A stretch of 64,000 nucleotides of DNA from UBA995 sp035477115 (GCA_035477115.1 DATIKW010000041.1:1-64000), one strand, 5' to 3'. Positions 1-9,336 are shown, counted from the stretch's first letter. A program made the numbers and translations. The notes: generated by a model not told the origin, from the sequence alone.

Positions 1-1445
1 CCGGGCGCGCCGAGGTCCGGCTTCAGGTCGAGATCCGGCGCGGGACCCCAGGAGGAGAAGTCGGAGAGCAGCCCGCCCGTGGGCACCGGGAAGGGCAGTT
101 CCTCGGCCGTCCAGGTCAGGCGGACGGGACCTGCGGCCAGCAGGGCCTTGATCCGGTCGCCGTCAGCCTGGCTGATGCTGATGGTGGGCAACCAGGGACC
201 GGGCGAGGTCAGTGTGCCGGAGAACATACCGGGCACGTTGTTGTACATGATGGCATAGGCGGCGCCGCGGGTGCGGGCCATCATTTCCTTGTGGGCGAAA
301 GTGGCCAGGCCCCGGCGGATGAGCACCACCCGTCCGGTCACGTCGAGACCCGCGTAGTCGGCGGCCGTATTGCCAAATCCTACATGGACCACTTCCGGGC
401 TGATCCCGCTGGTCGGGATGGCCGGCGAGAAGGCCATCGGGGCATAGCCCACCGGGGTGCCATCCGGCAAGCGGAACAAGGGGCGAACGGCATGGGTGTT
501 GTCGAAACTGGCTACCGACAGCACCCGGCTGCCCAGCGACGGCGAACCCCCGGCGAAGAGGCCCTGAGGGCCGTTGTTGCCCTGGGAGGCGACGACGACG
601 ACGCCCCTGCGCACCAGGCGGTCGGCCGCCACGCTCGTCGGATGCTGCGGCCACTGGAAGGCGGCCCCCAGGCTCATGTTGACGACATCCGCCCCCTTGT
701 CGTGGGCCATCTCCAGGGCGGCCAGGATAACGTCGGTGGTGGTCGGCCCGGTCGGCCCGAATACTTTGAGCGCCAGGAAGCTGACGCCGGGCGCGACGCC
801 GCGCAACTGCCCGTCAGCACCGATGATGCCGGCGACATGCGTGCCGTGACCATTGGGATCCATGGGATCAGGGTCGGGCACCGGCGTCCGTCGAGCCGGA
901 TCGCCGGCATCGAAGTCGTCGCCCACGAAGTCCCAGCCGCCCACTACGCGGTTGCCCCAGCCCCCGCCCAGGTCGGGATGGTTGTAATCGATGCCGGTAT
1001 CGATGACTGCCACCAGCACGCCGCTGCCGTCATAGCCGAGTTCGGCGTGAGCCTCGATGGCGTTAATCATCTCCAGGCTGGTGGCCAGTTGCGGCACGGG
1101 GACTTGGACCACGGGCCATACCGCCCGCACTCCGGGCAGCTCGGCCAGAGCGGCAATCTCCGAACTGGGAATCTCGAGCGATACGCCGTTGAAGAGGGAA
1201 CGGTAACGGAAACGTTCCCTACCTCTGATTTGGGCCCGCCCGGTCTCGCGGCGGAAGGCGGAGTGCTCGGCATCGAGGGCGGCGATGCTGCCTCCCTCGC
1301 TCAGGGGCGATCCGGTCAACTCGACGAAGACCAGCTCCCCCCACTCGCTACTGGACCGGCTAACCCACGGGGTCTCGGCCATGGCCGGCGCGACCAGGGT
1401 CAGGATCAGCGCGACGGCCAGGAACAGGGACACTCGTGCCCGCAT
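1..1445 (-). CDS. Exported subtilisin-like serine peptidase (S8) with PA-domain insert; 3' end beyond window
   Basis: Secreted protease. The ATG at 1445 follows a GGAGGAGG ribosome site and opens a signal peptide of about 24 residues (basic start, long hydrophobic core, APAMA-E cleavage). A prodomain-like stretch follows. The catalytic Asp is D149 in VAVIDTGID and the catalytic His is H200 in NGHGTHVAGI. After the oxyanion-region motif SQGNNGP comes a protease-associated (PA) domain running to roughly residue 430. The frame returns to the catalytic fold with DFSSWGPAPDLDLKPDLGAPG and is still open at base 1. The catalytic Ser motif (GTSMA type) is therefore expected outside the window and is not seen. 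This PA-in-catalytic-domain layout resembles the Vpr/lactocepin-like subtilases of Gram-positive bacteria. Its role is probably extracellular protein degradation. Family call secure; substrate unknown. Confidence 0.93.
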   Translation of the reverse strand, partial: MRARVSLFLAVALILTLVAPAMAETPWVSRSSSEWGELVFVELTGSPLSEGGSIAALDAEHSAFRRETGRAQIRGRERFRYRSLFNGVSLEIPSSEIAALAELPGVRAVWPVVQVPVPQLATSLEMINAIEAHAELGYDGSGVLVAVIDTGIDYNHPDLGGGWGNRVVGGWDFVGDDFDAGDPARRTPVPDPDPMDPNGHGTHVAGIIGADGQLRGVAPGVSFLALKVFGPTGPTTTDVILAALEMAHDKGADVVNMSLGAAFQWPQHPTSVAADRLVRRGVVVVASQGNNGPQGLFAGGSPSLGSRVLSVASFDNTHAVRPLFRLPDGTPVGYAPMAFSPAIPTSGISPEVVHVGFGNTAADYAGLDVTGRVVLIRRGLATFAHKEMMARTRGAAYAIMYNNVPGMFSGTLTSPGPWLPTISISQADGDRIKALLAAGPVRLTWTAEELPFPVPTGGLLSDFSSWGPAPDLDLKPDLGAP

Positions 1446-1547
1446 AGGGTAACCCTCCTCCCGGTTCTGGGGTCGGTGGGCAGGGTTCGATCTGGTCCCA
1501 GAAGATTCCTGCCTGCTCGCGGAAAATTCCGGCTTGAGGTTGCCGGC

Positions 1548-3134
1548 TCAGATCGCGCGCAGCACCTTACCCGGTCGGGCGCCGGTGGGGACGCCGCCCT
1601 CGGCGGCGATCACCCCGTTAACCACCACGAGGTGCACGCCGGCCGGATGGCGGCAGGGGTCGGCGAAAGTGGCGGTCGCCTGGATGGCAGCCGGGTCGAA
1701 CAGCACCAGGTCGGCCCAGTACCCGGGAGCTATACGTCCGCGGTCGGTGAGGGCGAGCCGGGCGGCCGGCAGGCCGGTGAGCTTATGGACCGCGGCTTCC
1801 AGGCTGAGCAGTCCCACCTCCCGGACATAGTGGCCGAGCACCCGGGCGAAGGTACCGTAAGACCGGGGATGGGGCTTGCCCCAGGCCGGGTCGGGGGCCA
1901 GCGAACTGCCGTCCGAGCCGACCATGACCGCCGGATGGCGTATGACCAGCCGTACATCGTCCTCGGCCATGCCGAAGTGCACGACCTGCACCGTCCCTCC
2001 CTCGGCTCCCACCAGGTCGAGCACGACATCCACCGGGGCCGTCCCCGTCAACTCGGATATCTCCTGCACCGTGCGACCTTCCCAGTCCCGGCGCCCCCGA
2101 ACGCAGGCGAGGAGGATCAGCGACCAGTCGTCCGTCTCTCCCGCGTCGGCGACAGGCCTTCGGACTTCCTCCCGGATGCGGGCGCGGGCGGCGGGATCCT
2201 GCAATCGCTCTTGCAGGGCCCGAGTTCCTCCCGCCCGCGCCCAGGCGGGCAGGTAGGCGGTGAGATCGGTGCTGCTGGCCGTGTACGGGTACTGGTCCAG
2301 GGTCACATCCACCCCTTGCGACCGCGCTTCGTCCACCATGGCCAGCGTCCGCGACACTTTACCCCAGTTGGGCCGGCCGGACGCCTTGTGGTGGGCGATC
2401 TGGACCGGTCCCTTCCCCTGCCTCCCCACCGCTATCGCCTCGGCTACCGCCTGCTCGAGCGTATCCCCTTCGCCGCGGATGTGGCTGGCGTACAGCCGGC
2501 CCTGCCGGTAGGCGACGGCGGCAAGGTGCTCGAGTTCGGAGGGAGGGGCATAGCAGCCCGGGGCGTAGATCAGGCCGCTCGACAGGCCCATCGCTCCCGC
2601 CTCCAGAGCCTCCTCGAGCATCCGGCCCATCCTGGCCAGCTCGAAGGGGGTGGCGGGCCGATCCGCCGAACCCATCACCGCTTCCCGCAGAGTGCCGTGC
2701 CCCACATGGCAGCCGTAATTGACGGCGATGCCATGCTGCTCGATAGCGGCCAGGTATCGGTCCAAGCTGTGGAATCCCCACGGGACGTCCTCCGGGCGGG
2801 GGTGTTCGGAGCGCGCCTGCGCCTCCATCTCCGGGTTCATGGGCGCGGCCGACCACCCGCAATTGCCCCCTACCTCGGTGGTGACGCCCTGCAGGAGCTT
2901 GCTCTGGGCCTGCGGAAACGAGAACAGGCTCAGGTCGGAATGGCCGTGGATGTCCATGAAACCGGGACACAGCACCCGGTCCGCGCCATCGATCGTGCGC
3001 CGAGCGGGATGACTCTTGCCGGGCCGGGCGACCAGCGCGATGCGGCCGGATTCTACGCCCACATCGGCGCGAAACCAGGGATTGCCCGCGCCGTCCACCA
3101 CCCGCGCTCCGGCGATCAGGAGATCGAGGGTCAT
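1548..3134 (-). CDS. N-acyl-D-amino-acid deacylase (D-aminoacylase) family amidohydrolase
   Basis: A 528-residue member of the metal-dependent amidohydrolase superfamily, D-aminoacylase branch (hydrolysis of N-acyl-D-amino acids and related amides). Visible marks are the N-terminal LLIAGARVVDGAGNPWF, the metal-site motif GFMDIHGHSDLS near residues 60-70, the later ASHIRGEGDTLEQAV and VQIAHHKASG histidines, and the GSDGSSL Asp near residue 400. The C-terminus closes with the usual beta-sandwich return (GRIAPGYWADLVLFDPA). The ATG at 3134 has a GAGGTGG site six bases upstream. It lies about 100 bp upstream of, and on the same strand as, the subtilase, suggesting peptide or amino-acid scavenging. 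It is divergent from the CODH/ACS operon. Exact substrate is inferred only. Confidence 0.9.
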   Translation of the reverse strand: MTLDLLIAGARVVDGAGNPWFRADVGVESGRIALVARPGKSHPARRTIDGADRVLCPGFMDIHGHSDLSLFSFPQAQSKLLQGVTTEVGGNCGWSAAPMNPEMEAQARSEHPRPEDVPWGFHSLDRYLAAIEQHGIAVNYGCHVGHGTLREAVMGSADRPATPFELARMGRMLEEALEAGAMGLSSGLIYAPGCYAPPSELEHLAAVAYRQGRLYASHIRGEGDTLEQAVAEAIAVGRQGKGPVQIAHHKASGRPNWGKVSRTLAMVDEARSQGVDVTLDQYPYTASSTDLTAYLPAWARAGGTRALQERLQDPAARARIREEVRRPVADAGETDDWSLILLACVRGRRDWEGRTVQEISELTGTAPVDVVLDLVGAEGGTVQVVHFGMAEDDVRLVIRHPAVMVGSDGSSLAPDPAWGKPHPRSYGTFARVLGHYVREVGLLSLEAAVHKLTGLPAARLALTDRGRIAPGYWADLVLFDPAAIQATATFADPCRHPAGVHLVVVNGVIAAEGGVPTGARPGKVLRAI

Positions 3135-3401
3135 CGGGTATCCACCTCATCGAGGGATATCAGCTGCGGCCGGCGTTACCCCGATGGACTTCGTCCGAGC
3201 TTGCCGGATACCTGCCGGCGAAGGCGGCGGCAGCGGGCGGGCCAGTCTAGCGCGCGGACCTCAGCGGCCCGGGTACTTGCCGAACCCGTCCCCCGTGTGA
3301 TAAATTGGACACGGTGCAGGAGACGGCCAACTAGCTGCGAATACTGTGAATAATCCGACCCGATGGTCGGTTCTCAAATCCCGGGCAAGGAGGTAGACAG
3401 C

Positions 3402-4280
3402 TTGATCCTGATTGGCGAGAACGTTCAGATCCTCGCCAAGGTGGTGTCCGAAGCTATCCAGAGTCGGGACGCCCGTCCGCTGCAGGAGTTGGCGGTCAAG
3501 CAGGCGGAGGCGGGCGTCCATTACTTGGATCTCAACATCGGCCCGGCCCGTAAGAACCCTGAGGAGACGATGGGCTGGCTGGTGGATAAGATCCAGGAAG
3601 TAGTGGACACCCCTTTGTGTCTCGACACCACCAACCCGGTGGCCATGGGGGCCGGGCTGGCCAGGTGCAAGCGGCGGGCGATCATCAACTCGGCCAACGG
3701 CACCGCCGCCAGCCGGGAGAAGATGATGCCGCTGGCCCGGAAGTACGATGCCCACATCATCATCTCCGTGCTCAACGATGCCGGCATCCCTCATGACGCC
3801 GCCTCCCGAGCCGAGTCCATCCTCGAGACGGTCGAGTACGCCAACGGGCTCGGCATCCCCAACGATGACATCTGGGTGGACCCGATCATGATGCCGGTGG
3901 CGGTCGCCCAGCCGCAAGCCGTCGAAGTGCTCGAGTTCCTGAAGCTCCTGCCCGATTTACTTCCCGAAACCAGGTCCACGGTCGGCCTGTCGAACCTGTC
4001 CAACGGAGTGCCGGTGCGCTTGCGTCCCTTCCTCAATCGGGTGATGCTGGTGATGGCGCAGCGGGCGGGTTTGACCTCGGCCATCGTCGACAGCTTCGAC
4101 CACGACCTCATTCGGCTGGCCGGCGGCGAGCCGCGGCACCTGGTCGACCTCGTGCATCGGACCATGGACGGGGAGACCGTCGATATGGCATCGCTCTCCC
4201 CCGAGGCCCGGGACGTGTACAAGACGGCCCGAGTCCTGCTGGGCCATGAGTTGTTCTCACCCTCCTGGCTGGAATTATGA
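3402..4280 (+). CDS. acsE: Methyltetrahydrofolate:corrinoid/iron-sulfur protein methyltransferase
   Basis: Transfers the methyl group of methyltetrahydrofolate to the cobalt of the corrinoid iron-sulfur protein, the step joining the methyl branch to CODH/ACS. The protein (about 292 residues) is a pterin-binding TIM barrel: LDLNIGPA, LCLDTTNP, INSANG and TVGLSNLSNG are recognisable AcsE signatures. An ATG at 3363 is in frame, but I place the start at TTG 3402. A perfect AAGGAGGT (3387-3394) sits 7 bases before it, and the resulting N-terminus (MILIGENVQ) lines up with the short MLIIGERIN-type start of acetogen AcsE. The C-terminal tail of about 40 residues (ending SPSWLEL) is longer than in the Moorella protein I recall. 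First gene of a six-gene operon; 18 bp to the next. Confidence 0.93.
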   Translation: MILIGENVQILAKVVSEAIQSRDARPLQELAVKQAEAGVHYLDLNIGPARKNPEETMGWLVDKIQEVVDTPLCLDTTNPVAMGAGLARCKRRAIINSANGTAASREKMMPLARKYDAHIIISVLNDAGIPHDAASRAESILETVEYANGLGIPNDDIWVDPIMMPVAVAQPQAVEVLEFLKLLPDLLPETRSTVGLSNLSNGVPVRLRPFLNRVMLVMAQRAGLTSAIVDSFDHDLIRLAGGEPRHLVDLVHRTMDGETVDMASLSPEARDVYKTARVLLGHELFSPSWLEL

Positions 4281-4298
4281 CGAGAGGGATGGTGGCCG

Positions 4299-5186
4299 AT
4301 GCTTGAGGGTTTGCGGGAGGGTTACCCCGGGACGATCAATGCGGTCCGATTCGGCCGAGAGGAGAAAGGGCGCGAACTGGGCGGACACAACTCCCTTCCT
4401 TTCCACCACTTCGAGGCGGCGCGGCCCAACCGTCCCTGGCTCGCGCTGGAGGTGGTGGACGGCCGGCCGGAAGACTGGCCTGCTCCCGCCCTCGACCGGT
4501 ACGGCGACGCCATTGCCTCGCCGGCCCGATGGGCGGCCAAGGCCGCCCGCGAGTATGGTCCGGACATGATCTTCCTCACGCTGAACAGCATCGAACAGGG
4601 AGCCGGCCCCGCCGAGATTGCCGCCCGAGTCGCCGCGACCGTCCAGGCGGTGGACATCCCCGTGGCGGTATACGGCTCGGGGGACAAGGACCGCGATGTG
4701 CCGGTCCTGACCGCCGTGGCCCAGGCCTGCCAGGGGACCGCCATCTTGCTGGGACCGGTGACCCGGGACGCCCACCGGGAAGTGGCGGAAGCGGCCCGGG
4801 ACTGCGGGCACGCCGTCATCGCCCAGTCGCCGATGGATGTGAACCTGGCCAAGGATCTCAATATCCGCCTCACCAAACTCCTGCCCGCCGACCGCATCGT
4901 CATCGATCCCCTGACCTCCTCGCTGGGCTACGGACTCGAGTACTCTTACTCGACCATGGAGCGCATCCGCCTGGCGGCGATCGTCCACGATGACCGGATG
5001 CTGCAGATGCCGATCATCGGCAGGGTGGGCAAAGAGGTATGGAAGACCAAGGAAGCCATTCAGGATGCGGCGAGGGGGGTATGGTGGGAGGCTTTCACCG
5101 CCGCCACCTTACTGCTGGCCGGGGCGGACCTGGTCACCCTGCGCCACCCGGATAGCCTGGCCCTCGTTGAGACGACGCTGCACTAA
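4299..5186 (+). CDS. acsD: Corrinoid/iron-sulfur protein small subunit (CODH/ACS delta)
   Basis: Small subunit of the corrinoid iron-sulfur protein, a TIM-barrel partner of the large cobamide-carrying subunit encoded at 9337-10692. The protein has 295 residues, somewhat shorter than the roughly 320 of well-studied acetogen AcsD. Typical blocks are PNRPWLALEVVD, VYGSGDKDRDVPVL, AQSPMDVNLAKDLN, IDPLTSSLGYGLEYSYS and PIIGRVGKEVWKTKEA. It lies 18 bp after acsE and 28 bp before the CODH alpha gene, so it is very likely co-transcribed. In archaeal nomenclature this is CdhD; the bacterial symbol is used because it is paired with a bacterial-type acsE. Complex membership is inferred from family and operon. 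Confidence 0.93.
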   Translation: MLEGLREGYPGTINAVRFGREEKGRELGGHNSLPFHHFEAARPNRPWLALEVVDGRPEDWPAPALDRYGDAIASPARWAAKAAREYGPDMIFLTLNSIEQGAGPAEIAARVAATVQAVDIPVAVYGSGDKDRDVPVLTAVAQACQGTAILLGPVTRDAHREVAEAARDCGHAVIAQSPMDVNLAKDLNIRLTKLLPADRIVIDPLTSSLGYGLEYSYSTMERIRLAAIVHDDRMLQMPIIGRVGKEVWKTKEAIQDAARGVWWEAFTAATLLLAGADLVTLRHPDSLALVETTLH

Positions 5187-5214
5187 CCTCGCGGTTGGGG
5201 AGGGAACGGGGTAG

Positions 5215-7530
5215 ATGACCGGAGGCAAGCTCAAAGACGAGTCCGTGCGGACGATAATCAGGGCGGAGGATGACTGGGAACCGATCGGCCCCACGCCCAT
5301 GCCGTCCGTCACCGACCTGAGGAACTGGGACTTACGCTTGCTGGATACCTACGAACCGTTTTACGCGCCGTTCTGCGACCTGTGTTGCCTCTGTACCTAT
5401 GGCAAGTGCGACCTCACGGCCGACCGCAAGGGCGCGTGCGGCCTCAACATGGCCTCGCAACAGGCCAGGATGATCTTGCTGAAGTGCCTCATGGGCACCG
5501 CCGCCCACGGCGCCCACGCCCGCCACATGATCGACTTCCTGATCGAGAAACACGGACCTGAGCACCCCATCGACCTGGGCGGCCAGGTGAACGTGGAGTC
5601 GCCCATCATCCGCACCGTCCTCGGCCTGAAGCCCCGGACCCTGGCCGACCTGCGCAAGGCGGTCGAGTACGTGGAGGGCGAAGTCATCCACCTCCTTTCG
5701 GCCACCCACACCGGCCAGGAGGGCGACCACCGGGACTTCGAGTCCAAGGCGTTCCACGCGGGGATGATCGACCACGTGGCCCTGGAAGCGGCCGACATCG
5801 CCCAGATCGTCGGTTTCGGCTATCCGACCTCGGTGGCCGACACGCCGCTGGTGGAAATCGGTTGGGGCGCCATCGACAAGACCAAGCCGGTGATCGTGGT
5901 CATCGGCCATAACGCCATCACCAGCAACGCCATCGTCGACTACCTGAAGGAGAAGGGGCTTTACGACCAGGTCGAGGTCGCCGGCATCTGCTGCACCGCC
6001 CTCGACGTCACCCGGTACGCCTCTTTCGCCAAAGTAGTCGGGCCCCTTTCCCAGCAGCGCTTCTTCCTCAAGACGGGGATTGCCGATGTCATCGTCACCG
6101 ACGAGCAATGCGTGCTGACGGACATCCCCGAGCTGGCCAAGCAGACCGGGTCAGCCCTGATCGCCTGCTCCGACAAGATCTGTTACGGCCTTCCCAACTG
6201 CTCCGAGGAGGAGACCGAGGCGGTGTTGGCCCGGGTCCTCGAGCAAGGCGAAGGCGTGTTGTTGCTGGAACCGAAGAAGGCCGCGGAGGTGGCGGTGAAG
6301 GCCGCGCTGGCCCTGGCTCCCCGCCGCGACAAGTCGCTGCTGACGGCGGAGGAAGCCGCCAAGCTCGCCGCCAAGTGCCGGGGCGCTTGCGAGATGTGCA
6401 ATCAAGTCTGCCCCAACTTGCTTACGGTGAGCGCCGCCGTGAACGCCATGCGCCAGGGCGACGCGGGGCCCATCGGTGCGCTGTTCCTGCGCTGCATCGG
6501 TTGCGGCGCCTGCGAGCAGGCTTGTCCCCATCATATACCCGTGCAACGGCTGATGCAGGCCGGTGCGGTCCAGGAGAAGTACAAGCTGCGCAGCGGCCGC
6601 GGCCCCATCCATGACGTGGAGATCCGCAAAGTCGGTTCGCCCATCGTCCTCGGCACGATCCCCGGAGTGGTCCTGTTTGCCGGCTGCTCCAACTTCCCCG
6701 AGGACATCGACGATGTCGCCTGGCTCGCCGAAGAGCTGGCCCGCCGCAAGTACATCGTGACCCTGTCGGGATGTTCGGCCATGGCCGCCGCCATGCACAA
6801 GGACGCCGAAGGCAAGACCATCTACGAGAAGTACACCCCCGAGTTCGATGCCGGCTGCATCGTGAACGTCGGCTCGTGCGTGGCCAACGCCCACGTCGTG
6901 GGGGCGGCGATCAAGATCGCCAACATCTTCGCCTGCCTGCCCAACCGGGCCAACTTCGAGTTGATGGCGGATTACATCCTGAACCGTGTGGGCGCCTGCG
7001 GCGTGGTATGGGGGCCGTACTCCCAGAAAGCCCTGACCATCGGCACCGGCGCCGTGCGCTGGGGCATCCCCGTAGTGCTCGGGCCCCATGGCTCGAAGTA
7101 CAGCCGCCTGTTCATGAGCAAGAAAGAACACGGCGACTGGCGGGTGATGGACGGCCGTACCCAGCAGCTCGTCGACACGGCCGAACCGACCCCCGAACAC
7201 ATGATGATCGCGGTCGAGAGCAAGGAGCGCGCGCTCATGACCATCATCAAGCAGTGTTTCCGCCGCAACGACACCCCGCCGGGCCGGGCGATCAAGCTCA
7301 ACAGCTACATCTCCGTCGCCAAGCAGGTCTTGAACAGCCTGCCCGACGACCTGCAGAACTTCGTGCGCACGGAACGGGACATCCCCATCGTCTACAAGCG
7401 GGAGGTCCTCGCTTATCTCAAGGAGGTGGGCTGGCAGCCCAAGCCGACGCTGTCGCTGCCCACGGTCATCGGCACTTACCAGACCCGGGTTCCCATCGAG
7501 GCCACCATCAAGGAACTCCCGAAGAAGTAG
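5215..7530 (+). CDS. cdhA: Archaeal-type CO dehydrogenase catalytic (alpha) subunit
   Basis: Nickel-iron CO dehydrogenase that interconverts CO2 and CO, passing CO to the acetyl-CoA synthase. At 771 residues it is longer than the bacterial AcsA/CooS proteins (about 630-675). It carries the extra two-[4Fe-4S] ferredoxin module of archaeal ACDS alpha subunits: CRGACEMCNQVCP starting at residue 388 and CIGCGACEQACPH at 427. N-terminal cysteines FCDLCCLCTYGKCDL (from residue 54) match the inter-subunit B/D clusters. C-cluster region motifs include the CCTALDV and NVGSCVANAH blocks. It is followed after 11 bp by the epsilon gene cdhB, the natural archaeal partner. The ATG at 5215 follows a GGGAGGGAA stretch. 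No maturation gene (cooC/acsF) is present in the window. Confidence 0.93.
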   Translation: MTGGKLKDESVRTIIRAEDDWEPIGPTPMPSVTDLRNWDLRLLDTYEPFYAPFCDLCCLCTYGKCDLTADRKGACGLNMASQQARMILLKCLMGTAAHGAHARHMIDFLIEKHGPEHPIDLGGQVNVESPIIRTVLGLKPRTLADLRKAVEYVEGEVIHLLSATHTGQEGDHRDFESKAFHAGMIDHVALEAADIAQIVGFGYPTSVADTPLVEIGWGAIDKTKPVIVVIGHNAITSNAIVDYLKEKGLYDQVEVAGICCTALDVTRYASFAKVVGPLSQQRFFLKTGIADVIVTDEQCVLTDIPELAKQTGSALIACSDKICYGLPNCSEEETEAVLARVLEQGEGVLLLEPKKAAEVAVKAALALAPRRDKSLLTAEEAAKLAAKCRGACEMCNQVCPNLLTVSAAVNAMRQGDAGPIGALFLRCIGCGACEQACPHHIPVQRLMQAGAVQEKYKLRSGRGPIHDVEIRKVGSPIVLGTIPGVVLFAGCSNFPEDIDDVAWLAEELARRKYIVTLSGCSAMAAAMHKDAEGKTIYEKYTPEFDAGCIVNVGSCVANAHVVGAAIKIANIFACLPNRANFELMADYILNRVGACGVVWGPYSQKALTIGTGAVRWGIPVVLGPHGSKYSRLFMSKKEHGDWRVMDGRTQQLVDTAEPTPEHMMIAVESKERALMTIIKQCFRRNDTPPGRAIKLNSYISVAKQVLNSLPDDLQNFVRTERDIPIVYKREVLAYLKEVGWQPKPTLSLPTVIGTYQTRVPIEATIKELPKK

Positions 7531-7541
7531 GAGGGAAGGCC

Positions 7542-8093
7542 ATGGCTGCGGAAGTACTGACTACCCCGTATTACCGGGTCAACGTGCTGACCGGCACCCG
7601 GGCCGCCCGGGTGGTCGACGACCCGGCGGAAGCCGCCAAGATCATCGCCGGAGCCAAGAACCCGCTGTACGTGTTGGGACCGGATGCGGTGCGCCTTTCA
7701 GCCGGCGACAAGCTGCTGATCGATTACGCCCTGGACATCGCCGCCTCCCGGGATATACCCATCTGCGCCACCGCCCATGTCAAGCGGAAACTGGTGGAGT
7801 ACGGCAAGAAGGCCGACTCCACCTATGACATCATCGAGATCGTGCATTTCTTGAAGATGCCGGAGTGGAAGGGAGTGCGCGGCCAGGGGCAACATGACCT
7901 CGTGCTGTTCTCGGGCGTACGCTGCGACCTCGCCGAGCGCGGCCTGTCCACGCTGAAGCACTTCGCGCCGCACCTACGCACCTTCGCCATATGCCGGCGG
8001 GGCCATCCCAATGCCGACTACACCGTGCCGGTGACCGCGCGCGGCGACCGCTGGATCGAGTACCTTCAGGGGTTGGTGGCGGCGCTCGGTTGA
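7542..8093 (+). CDS. cdhB: CODH/ACS epsilon subunit (archaeal type)
   Basis: Encodes a 183-residue protein of the CdhB family, the small non-catalytic subunit that packs against the CODH alpha subunit in the archaeal ACDS complex and has a nucleotide-binding-like (DHS) fold. Features seen are the glycine-rich AKNPLYVLGPDAVRL block, DIPICATAHVKRKLVEYG, HDLVLFSGVRCDLAERGLSTLKHF and ICRRGHPNADYTVP. The start is the ATG at 7542, with GGAGGGAAG just upstream. An in-frame upstream extension overlapping cdhA in another frame is not credible. Acetogens such as Moorella have no cdhB, so its presence directly behind cdhA supports a genuinely archaeal-like alpha/epsilon module. Its precise role is not settled even in archaea. 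Confidence 0.9.
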   Translation: MAAEVLTTPYYRVNVLTGTRAARVVDDPAEAAKIIAGAKNPLYVLGPDAVRLSAGDKLLIDYALDIAASRDIPICATAHVKRKLVEYGKKADSTYDIIEIVHFLKMPEWKGVRGQGQHDLVLFSGVRCDLAERGLSTLKHFAPHLRTFAICRRGHPNADYTVPVTARGDRWIEYLQGLVAALG

Positions 8094-8125
8094 CCATGGG
8101 GCAGGGACTATAGAGGAGGATAGCC

Positions 8126-9313
8126 ATGTACGTCGTGGATGTAGGCCCGCAGTACGAAGGGGAGCGCATTCGCCGGGGCGAGTATCACGTCGAGTTCGGC
8201 GGCCCCGAGGTCCCGCGCAAGGGAGAACTGGTCACCGTCCGCCCGGCGGCGGAGGTCGAGCACGATCGGATCACCGTGACCGGGCCGGACCTCAAGGACA
8301 TGCCGCCCGACTCCGCCCAGCCGCTGTTCATCAAGATCGACGTGGCAGGGGAGCAGCTGGACAAGGATCTGGAAGCGGTGGTCGAGCGCCGCATCCATCA
8401 GTACATCAACTACATCGAAGGCGCTTTCCATATGGGGCAGCGCAACGAGGTCTGGATTCGGATCCACAAGAACTCGGTGAAGAAGGGCCTCGACTCGCTC
8501 GCCCACATCGGCCGCATCTTGATCGACCTCTTCACGGCGGAACTGCCGGTCATCGAGAAGATGTCGGTCGAGTTCTACACCGAGCCGGCGAAGGTCAAGA
8601 GCCTGGTGGAAAGCGCCATGAAGGTATACCGGGAGCGGGACGAGAAGGTCCTCGGCTTGAAGGAGGAGGACGTTGACGAGTTCTACGGTTGCGTCCTCTG
8701 CCAGAGCTTCGCGCCCACCCATGTCTGCATCATCACCCCCGAGCGCGTGTCGCTGTGCGGTGCCATCAACTGGTTCGACGGCCGGGCGGCCACCAAGGTC
8801 GACCCGGAAGGAGCCCAGTTCGTGGTGCCCAAGGGCCGGCTCATCGACGAACAAAACGTCAGCTACGATGCGGTCAACGAGATCGTGGCCGCCAGGTCGA
8901 TGGGGGAGAGCACGGTGTTCAGCCTGCATAGCGCGCTCGAGAACCCCCACACTTCCTGCGGTTGCTTCGAGGCGATCGTCTTCTACATCCCCGAGGTCGA
9001 CGGCTTCGGCATCGTCAACCGCGACTTCGTCGGGCCCACCGTGATCGGCGAGCCCTTCTCCTCGCTCGCCGGGCTGGCCAGCGGCGGCAAGCAAAACGCC
9101 GGTTACCTCGGGATGGGGGTCCAGTACCTCAAGTCGCCCAAGTTCCTCAAAGGTGACGGGGGCTATAACCGCGTGGCCTGGCTGACCTCCTCGCTGAAGG
9201 AAGTGGCCAAGGAAGTAGCGCCGGCGGGCGTCGTCGACGCCATCGCCACCGAGAAGGACGTTCAAAACGTCGAGGACCTGGTCGGGTTCCGCCAGCGAGC
9301 GGGCCGGCTGTAA
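8126..9313 (+). CDS. cdhC: Acetyl-CoA synthase catalytic (beta) subunit, short archaeal-type
   Basis: Assembles acetyl-CoA from CO, a corrinoid-bound methyl group and CoA at the nickel-iron A cluster. The 395-residue protein corresponds to the C-terminal two thirds of bacterial AcsB (about 730). The CODH-binding N-terminal domain of AcsB is missing, as in archaeal CdhC. All A-cluster ligands are visible: C189, C192, C201 and C211 in the YGCVLCQSF..HVC..SLCG pattern bind the [4Fe-4S] cube and bridging nickel, and C278/C280 (SCGCFE) are the square-planar nickel ligands. ATG 8126 has GAGGAGG upstream; 32 bp from cdhB and 23 bp to acsC. Without the AcsB N-terminal domain, contact with CODH must follow the archaeal mode. 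Confidence 0.94.
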   Translation: MYVVDVGPQYEGERIRRGEYHVEFGGPEVPRKGELVTVRPAAEVEHDRITVTGPDLKDMPPDSAQPLFIKIDVAGEQLDKDLEAVVERRIHQYINYIEGAFHMGQRNEVWIRIHKNSVKKGLDSLAHIGRILIDLFTAELPVIEKMSVEFYTEPAKVKSLVESAMKVYRERDEKVLGLKEEDVDEFYGCVLCQSFAPTHVCIITPERVSLCGAINWFDGRAATKVDPEGAQFVVPKGRLIDEQNVSYDAVNEIVAARSMGESTVFSLHSALENPHTSCGCFEAIVFYIPEVDGFGIVNRDFVGPTVIGEPFSSLAGLASGGKQNAGYLGMGVQYLKSPKFLKGDGGYNRVAWLTSSLKEVAKEVAPAGVVDAIATEKDVQNVEDLVGFRQRAGRL

Positions 9314-9336
9314 TCTGAATCCGGGAGGAGAAGCCG

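Noticed and set aside
291..3353. A 1020-codon open frame on the + strand
   Set aside because: It is antisense to the S8 protease and D-aminoacylase genes. Its translation is rich in Gly/His/Arg/Pro with no domain logic, a common artefact of high GC.
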